Position numbers and translations under genes: made by a program
In this document: positions 61,001 through 64,000 of the stretch, in pieces
Position numbering within the stretch: the first letter of the stretch is position 1
How the letters are laid out: every line of letters begins with the position of its first letter
Notes under the pieces: model-generated
Database searches by the model: none
What the model saw: only the letters and a program-made list of their open reading frames with translations
What the model was told of the DNA's origin: nothing
Assembly: GCA_964019695.1 (NCBI GenBank)
Contig: OZ026517.1
Coordinates: forward strand, 57,047,172-57,111,171
Length of the DNA stretch: 64,000 nt
Direction of reading: 5' to 3'
Origin: Loripinus fragilis
Lineage: Eukaryota; Mollusca; Bivalvia; Lucinida; Lucinidae

Positions 61001-63340
61001 TAATTGTTTTGAACTTCTGTCAACCAAATCTTGTAATGGCTCTGGTAGGCAATGGCCACTCCTATGTTCATTCTCTTTCTTTGCCATCTCTTTAACTTCT
61101 GCTATTGGTTCAAATGTTCCAATAATGGTTCCCTTTCTAATGACAATAGGATTTGTGGTTGGGTTCATTAAGCGAACTGGTACTTTGGAATCTGCTCTAG
61201 CTAGTACACGACCACTGAGTATATTTTTCTTCTCCATTAGCTGTTCATATGGCTCTATTATTCCATATTGTTCTTCCAAGCACACTCTTTTTCCAGTTAA
61301 AGCTCCAGGAATAACTATTTCATTGTTTGATGGTATGCTTACTGTTTCTGCAGCTGATATTCTAAAGCAACCCATCTTTCCTTTAGTGAAACAATTTATT
61401 ACCAAGTCTTCTGTGGTAATTGTGCAGTTTTTCATATCCAATACACAAGAAAACTTCTGCATGAAATCTACACCTAAAACTACTTCAGAGTTCATATCTG
61501 CCACAATTGCAGGTAGCTCAAACAGTTTTCCATTGAAAGATAATGTAAAGGTACCTACACCAAAAGTTGTCATTTCTTGTCCATTTGCTGCAATCATTTT
61601 ACATCCTACAGGTTCTAAAAGGGGTCTTTTGTAAGACGGCAATTTGCTATAGACAGTATCTGAAACCATGGTTGCTGTAGCTCCAGAATCTACAAGTGCA
61701 GTGATTCCAACTCCATTGATGACACCACAACAATATATACCTGCATCAAATAAATTTATTGGTTGTTCAAAATTAGAACCTGATCTTTTAACTTGTTTCT
61801 GGTCTTTTGATGGACCTCTGTGATGCCTTGACCTATTCTGTGGACATTCAAATGATTTATGACCTATTTCCTGACAATTAAAGCATTTTGGTTTCACTGG
61901 ACATCTATTTGCTAAATGTGACTCATCATTACAAATATAACATCTTCTTTTGGCTTTATTTTGGTATAATGTTTTGCTTTCAAGACCATTTCCTTCTTTA
62001 TCAGCTTTACTACTGTTCTTATCATGATTTATAAGTTCAACTAATTCACTTAAACTAGGGGCACTTTTCTTTTTATCTTCCTGTGACAATTTTGAAACCT
62101 GCTCAAGTATTGTTCTTAAATCTGCCTTCTGTTCTGTCTTATCCTCGTTTATAATGTTCAAAATTTTCTTTAGGTCTGAAGCTTCTTCACACTGAGTGTC
62201 TGTTTGTCTTCCGTATTTGAATCCTCTTCGCTGTCTCTCTGCTCTGTCAAATGCTTCCAATTCAACTGCAACTTTGACTGCTTCATTCAAATCCTTAGGT
62301 CTAGTTTGTTGAATTTTCAATCTCATTTCTGCATCAGAAATTGAATCAATGAAAAATCCCATAGCCAAAACATTGATCAGAGTTGGGTCTGCTCTGGGAT
62401 ATGCAAGTGTGGTCAGCCTTAATATTCTTTGACTGAATTCTCCTAAATTCTCACCATGTTTCCATTCTCGTTCTTTCAGTTGAGCTCTGTACAATTCAGT
62501 TTGACTCTCTGGTGAAAACCTCTCACCCAATGTGTTGCAAAGAGTTTCAAAATCTTTTTGGTCTTTTGTTGGTAGGTTTCCTAAAACACCCTGCGCAAGA
62601 CCTCTCAAACTAACTCCAAGATATAAACCCTTTTGATCATGAGTCCAACCATTAAGTTCTGCACACATATCAAAATGTGACTTATAATCAATCCAGGAAC
62701 TACTTCCATCAAACGTAGCTGGCTTCATAAAGTTCTTGCCTTTCTTGCCTGGCTCAGCGCATTCAGCTTTCTTTTCTGAGCTAATATCATTTGGCTTCAG
62801 TGTCACTATTTTGCTTCCTAGTTTTTTAGAACCCACTAAATCCTCATGAACTGCTTCATCACTCTTGAATGAGACTGTCTTTGATGTTGGTTTTTTCTTT
62901 GTTGTTACTTCTAGGTCAGCTAACTTACTCTGTTCCTTGCTCAGCGAATTATCTGTTATAGTCTTTCTGTCTAACAAAGAAGACGTTAGTTCAGCCATTT
63001 TATCTATCTTATCAATTAAAAATTGCATGTCCTTTTCTCTGGCACTGTCTCTCTGTCCTAACTGTTTCTTTAGATCTGCATAAATGCTATCTCTTTTCCA
63101 AATTTCTTTCCTCATTTCAGCACACTCTATTCTCAAAGATTCAACCATATCATACACCATATGCATATCTTGTTTCTCTGAAGTCTCCATATGTTGGCTA
63201 GTTTCAAATGTCTCAAAGAATGACTCATCCATTCTTTCCTTATATTCCCTAGATAACGTTGGCATCATAGGTGTTGTAGGTGCAACGTTTTTCTTATAGG
63301 CAAATGGATCAAACTCATCAAATAAGCCTTTGTCAGCCAT
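58070..63340 (-). CDS. Gag-Pol polyprotein of a Ty3/gypsy retrotransposon
   Basis: A single uninterrupted frame of 1756 codons starting at ATG 63340. Gag: N-terminal coiled-coil (about residues 55-115), capsid-like core near 205-370 (WIDYKSHFDMCAELNG), two CCHC zinc knuckles from residue 467 (CYICNDESHLANRC, CFNCQEIGHKSFEC). Protease: LVDSGATAT with Asp 551. Reverse transcriptase: GSFRFCVDYRALND, then the catalytic YLDD at 975-978. RNase H: DTDVSG near 1122. Integrase: HHCC zinc-binding segment near 1347 (HCHDS...CDVCSRGKG), then catalytic Asp (ATDILGPLP, about 1416), Asp (HSDQGRQFE, about 1475) and Glu (GMVERFNRTLEG, about 1512). C-terminal GPY/F-like module near 1656 (FYWHGPYVVLEKYSDLTYKV), but no clear chromodomain. 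Gag and Pol are fused without frameshift or stop, unlike many relatives. All key residues are intact, so activity is plausible. Confidence 0.97.
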   Translation of the reverse strand: MADKGLFDEFDPFAYKKNVAPTTPMMPTLSREYKERMDESFFETFETSQHMETSEKQDMHMVYDMVESLRIECAEMRKEIWKRDSIYADLKKQLGQRDSAREKDMQFLIDKIDKMAELTSSLLDRKTITDNSLSKEQSKLADLEVTTKKKPTSKTVSFKSDEAVHEDLVGSKKLGSKIVTLKPNDISSEKKAECAEPGKKGKNFMKPATFDGSSSWIDYKSHFDMCAELNGWTHDQKGLYLGVSLRGLAQGVLGNLPTKDQKDFETLCNTLGERFSPESQTELYRAQLKEREWKHGENLGEFSQRILRLTTLAYPRADPTLINVLAMGFFIDSISDAEMRLKIQQTRPKDLNEAVKVAVELEAFDRAERQRRGFKYGRQTDTQCEEASDLKKILNIINEDKTEQKADLRTILEQVSKLSQEDKKKSAPSLSELVELINHDKNSSKADKEGNGLESKTLYQNKAKRRCYICNDESHLANRCPVKPKCFNCQEIGHKSFECPQNRSRHHRGPSKDQKQVKRSGSNFEQPINLFDAGIYCCGVINGVGITALVDSGATATMVSDTVYSKLPSYKRPLLEPVGCKMIAANGQEMTTFGVGTFTLSFNGKLFELPAIVADMNSEVVLGVDFMQKFSCVLDMKNCTITTEDLVINCFTKGKMGCFRISAAETVSIPSNNEIVIPGALTGKRVCLEEQYGIIEPYEQLMEKKNILSGRVLARADSKVPVRLMNPTTNPIVIRKGTIIGTFEPIAEVKEMAKKENEHRSGHCLPEPLQDLVDRSSKQLDNEQKCKLKETLLNYQDVFALNDEDMGFTEIVKHQIHTEGANPIKQRIRRLPHHMAEEADKQVDDMLKRGVIEESNSPWAAGVVLVKKKDGSFRFCVDYRALNDVTVKDAYPLPKISETLDSLSGAKWFSTLDLYSGYWQVGVENEDKPKTAFITRKGLFQFRVLPFGLCNAPATFERLMEVVLAGLQWDICLIYLDDIITFGKSFDEAVENLEKVLDRLRTAGLKLKPKKCELFSKSVSFLGHIISDDGVATEPEKIKAVQDWPVPIDQTEVRSFLGLCGYYRRFIKGYAEIAKPMHTLTENGRPFVWTEECQVAFEKLKKYLTEAPILAYPDFTKDFILDTDVSGNSIGAVLSQKIDGKERVVCFGSRTLSKTERRYSVTRREMLSVVYFMKRFRHYLLGRKFLVRTDHSALKSLMKTKDPEGQTARWIETLASFKFEIQHRPGKRHTNADALSRIPIRKEKPKQSVKAVSAKTNEVSEEIPSLKEAQLSDYEIKLVRSWVEKEERPKWITVSGMSNRVKSYWSQFQRLCIHNDLLCRIWYEGKKPEKYQIIIPKDLRETVLQHCHDSIIGGHFGMRKTLEKVRQKYYWAGLYTYVEQYVRSCDVCSRGKGPPRTKRSPMTLTGSGYPMERIATDILGPLPETDKGNRYILVISDYFTKWVEAFPIPNQKAETVAKCLVNEVVSRFGVPSYIHSDQGRQFESQLYQEMCFLLDIKKTRTTPYHPQSDGMVERFNRTLEGLLRAFVNNEHSDWDERLPYVLMAYRSSVNETTGYTPNMIMLGREVSVPLDIQFANLNNIKEFQSDFAANLQIRMEQAHEIAREHIQTEMRRQKRYHDNKLFWEKFEKGDEVYVFFLRKHVGRSPKFTFYWHGPYVVLEKYSDLTYKVRNKATGFQKVVHVDRMKRKYKRGDSFQENNSEKVGTQETDKSSNIDQEIVDEIEEVYYDAEEYVEATEELGRGKRQKQPPQRFTDYVL

Positions 63341-63497
63341 GTTTCATTCAACAAATATATAAAAGGCACAAGAAAATAGTATGGCGCAAATGCGCATTGA
63401 TTGCACCCAATGGTATCCTTATACTACTTCACACACAAAAAAAAATAGTAAAAGTATCAAATCCCTTACGCTTCTTGTACTGGTTTAGCAAATCGAA

Positions 63498-63515
63498 TCC
63501 CCTAAGCTGCCACCA
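63498..63515 (-). promoter_or_regulatory. Candidate primer binding site
   Basis: The minus strand reads TGGTGGCAGCTTAGGGGA, six bases inside the LTR end. It starts with the TGG complementary to a tRNA 3' CCA. The tRNA species was not determined. Confidence 0.6.
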
Positions 63516-63521
63516 TTTTTA

Positions 63522-64000
63522 TGTAACACAGTCGAGCGGTCTATTAAAAATACAATGGACAAATACATAGGTTGCCTTATATATAGCAACTATAAATAAT
63601 TTTCCTTGGGCTGCTTTGCCAAATGATTAGAAATAAATGTAACCAATATGATTTCAATAGTAAAATAGTTATAAACGATGATTTTAAATGATTTACAATG
63701 ATTGTTCAAGTCACATTAAGGGGTACAAAGTCAATACAACCTATGCAAATTTACTACAAGGCCACTCCAGAACCAACCAACTGTTCTGGCTCAACAAAAG
63801 GTTCGTTAGCGCAATGCTAGACAAACCCTATTTGCTCTTAGTGCAATACTAATAAGCAAATATTTATACCTCAATTACTTCTCTGTTCTTCAACTTCTAC
63901 CGACTGACGACTTCGACCAACTACGTCAACCAACTACAAAGACAACACCAATGAGAAGCCAGGTTAACCCTTAGTGCAATACTGAAAGGCTATCTGCTTC
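63522..64000 (-). repeat. Gypsy 5' LTR, partial (first 479 bp from its internal side)
   Basis: Aligns without gaps to 56422-56900. It differs at two positions (C/T at 63886 and T/C at 63904, relative to the other LTR). By comparison about 590 bp lie beyond the window edge. Confidence 0.95.

Larger units (their letters stand above)
56422..64000 (-). mobile_element. Ty3/gypsy LTR retrotransposon, intact coding region, runs off the window
   Basis: Order along the minus strand: 5' LTR (from beyond the window to 63522), primer binding site, gag-pol 63340-58070, polypurine tract, 3' LTR 57489-56422. The offset between LTR starts is exactly 7100 bp. No env-like frame was found between the gag-pol stop and the 3' LTR. 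Two mismatches in 479 LTR bases and an unbroken ORF show a recent insertion that may still be mobile. Confidence 0.95.

Noticed and set aside
60981..61634. 217-codon plus-strand frame
   Set aside because: It is antisense to gag-pol and shows no independent motifs. Other plus-strand frames in 58096-63299 are likewise shadows.

Overview
The window is eukaryotic, repeat-dominated DNA. It most likely comes from a bivalve mollusc, probably a heterodont clam (inference). The reasons are tRNA-headed SINEs, several MITE families, a pearl/Helentron-like tandem element carrying AGGTCA-rich units, and the GCGGATGCGCAG-type palindromic repeat; the last two I know from bivalve genomes. The track contains no prokaryotic genes, operons, rRNA, CRISPR array or ordinary multi-exon gene. 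Only one stretch looks like a host exon with reasonable support: 37075-37566 on the minus strand, resembling DUF1647/glycosyltransferase-like proteins.

Layout. 0-6.3 kb: MITEs, a 44-bp array and a 146-bp array. 6.3-12.3 kb: a 46-bp minisatellite of about 130 units that reverses orientation at 7.58 kb and has a ~1.6-kb higher-order duplication. 12.77-17.66 kb: a TA-flanked DNA element that carries a nested 3.87-kb TIR element and two SINEs. 17.8-20.6 kb: small MITEs. 20.67-21.6 kb: an SGNH-hydrolase-like ORF followed by poly(A). 21.6-23.34 kb: about 19 copies of a GGGGACTGCCCC hairpin motif. 23.37-27.65 kb: a CR1-like LINE with a PHD-type ORF1 and a broken endonuclease/RT ORF2. 29.0-30.4 kb: a 232-bp tandem repeat split by a 5'-truncated LINE. 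31.18-32.96 kb: a pearl/Helentron-like tandem element split by a MITE with 84-bp perfect TIRs, CACAGTG termini and a 5-bp TSD. 34.5-35.6 kb: a degenerate tandem repeat. 38.5-47.3 kb: a giant foldback element with two nested transposons. 48.1-53.9 kb: a second large inverted-repeat structure around a degenerate coding fragment. 56.42-64.0 kb: a young Ty3/gypsy element on the minus strand with an intact 1756-codon gag-pol.

The main result is a readable insertion history. Inverted arms and sister copies inside the window act as empty-site controls for three nested DNA transposons, and the SINEs have 10-13 bp target duplications. The gypsy LTRs differ at 2 of 479 comparable positions, so that insertion is recent. 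I found no defence system or biosynthetic cluster. The most unusual structures are the palindrome array next to the SGNH and PHD ORFs, the CACAGTG-ended MITE and the two large foldback structures.
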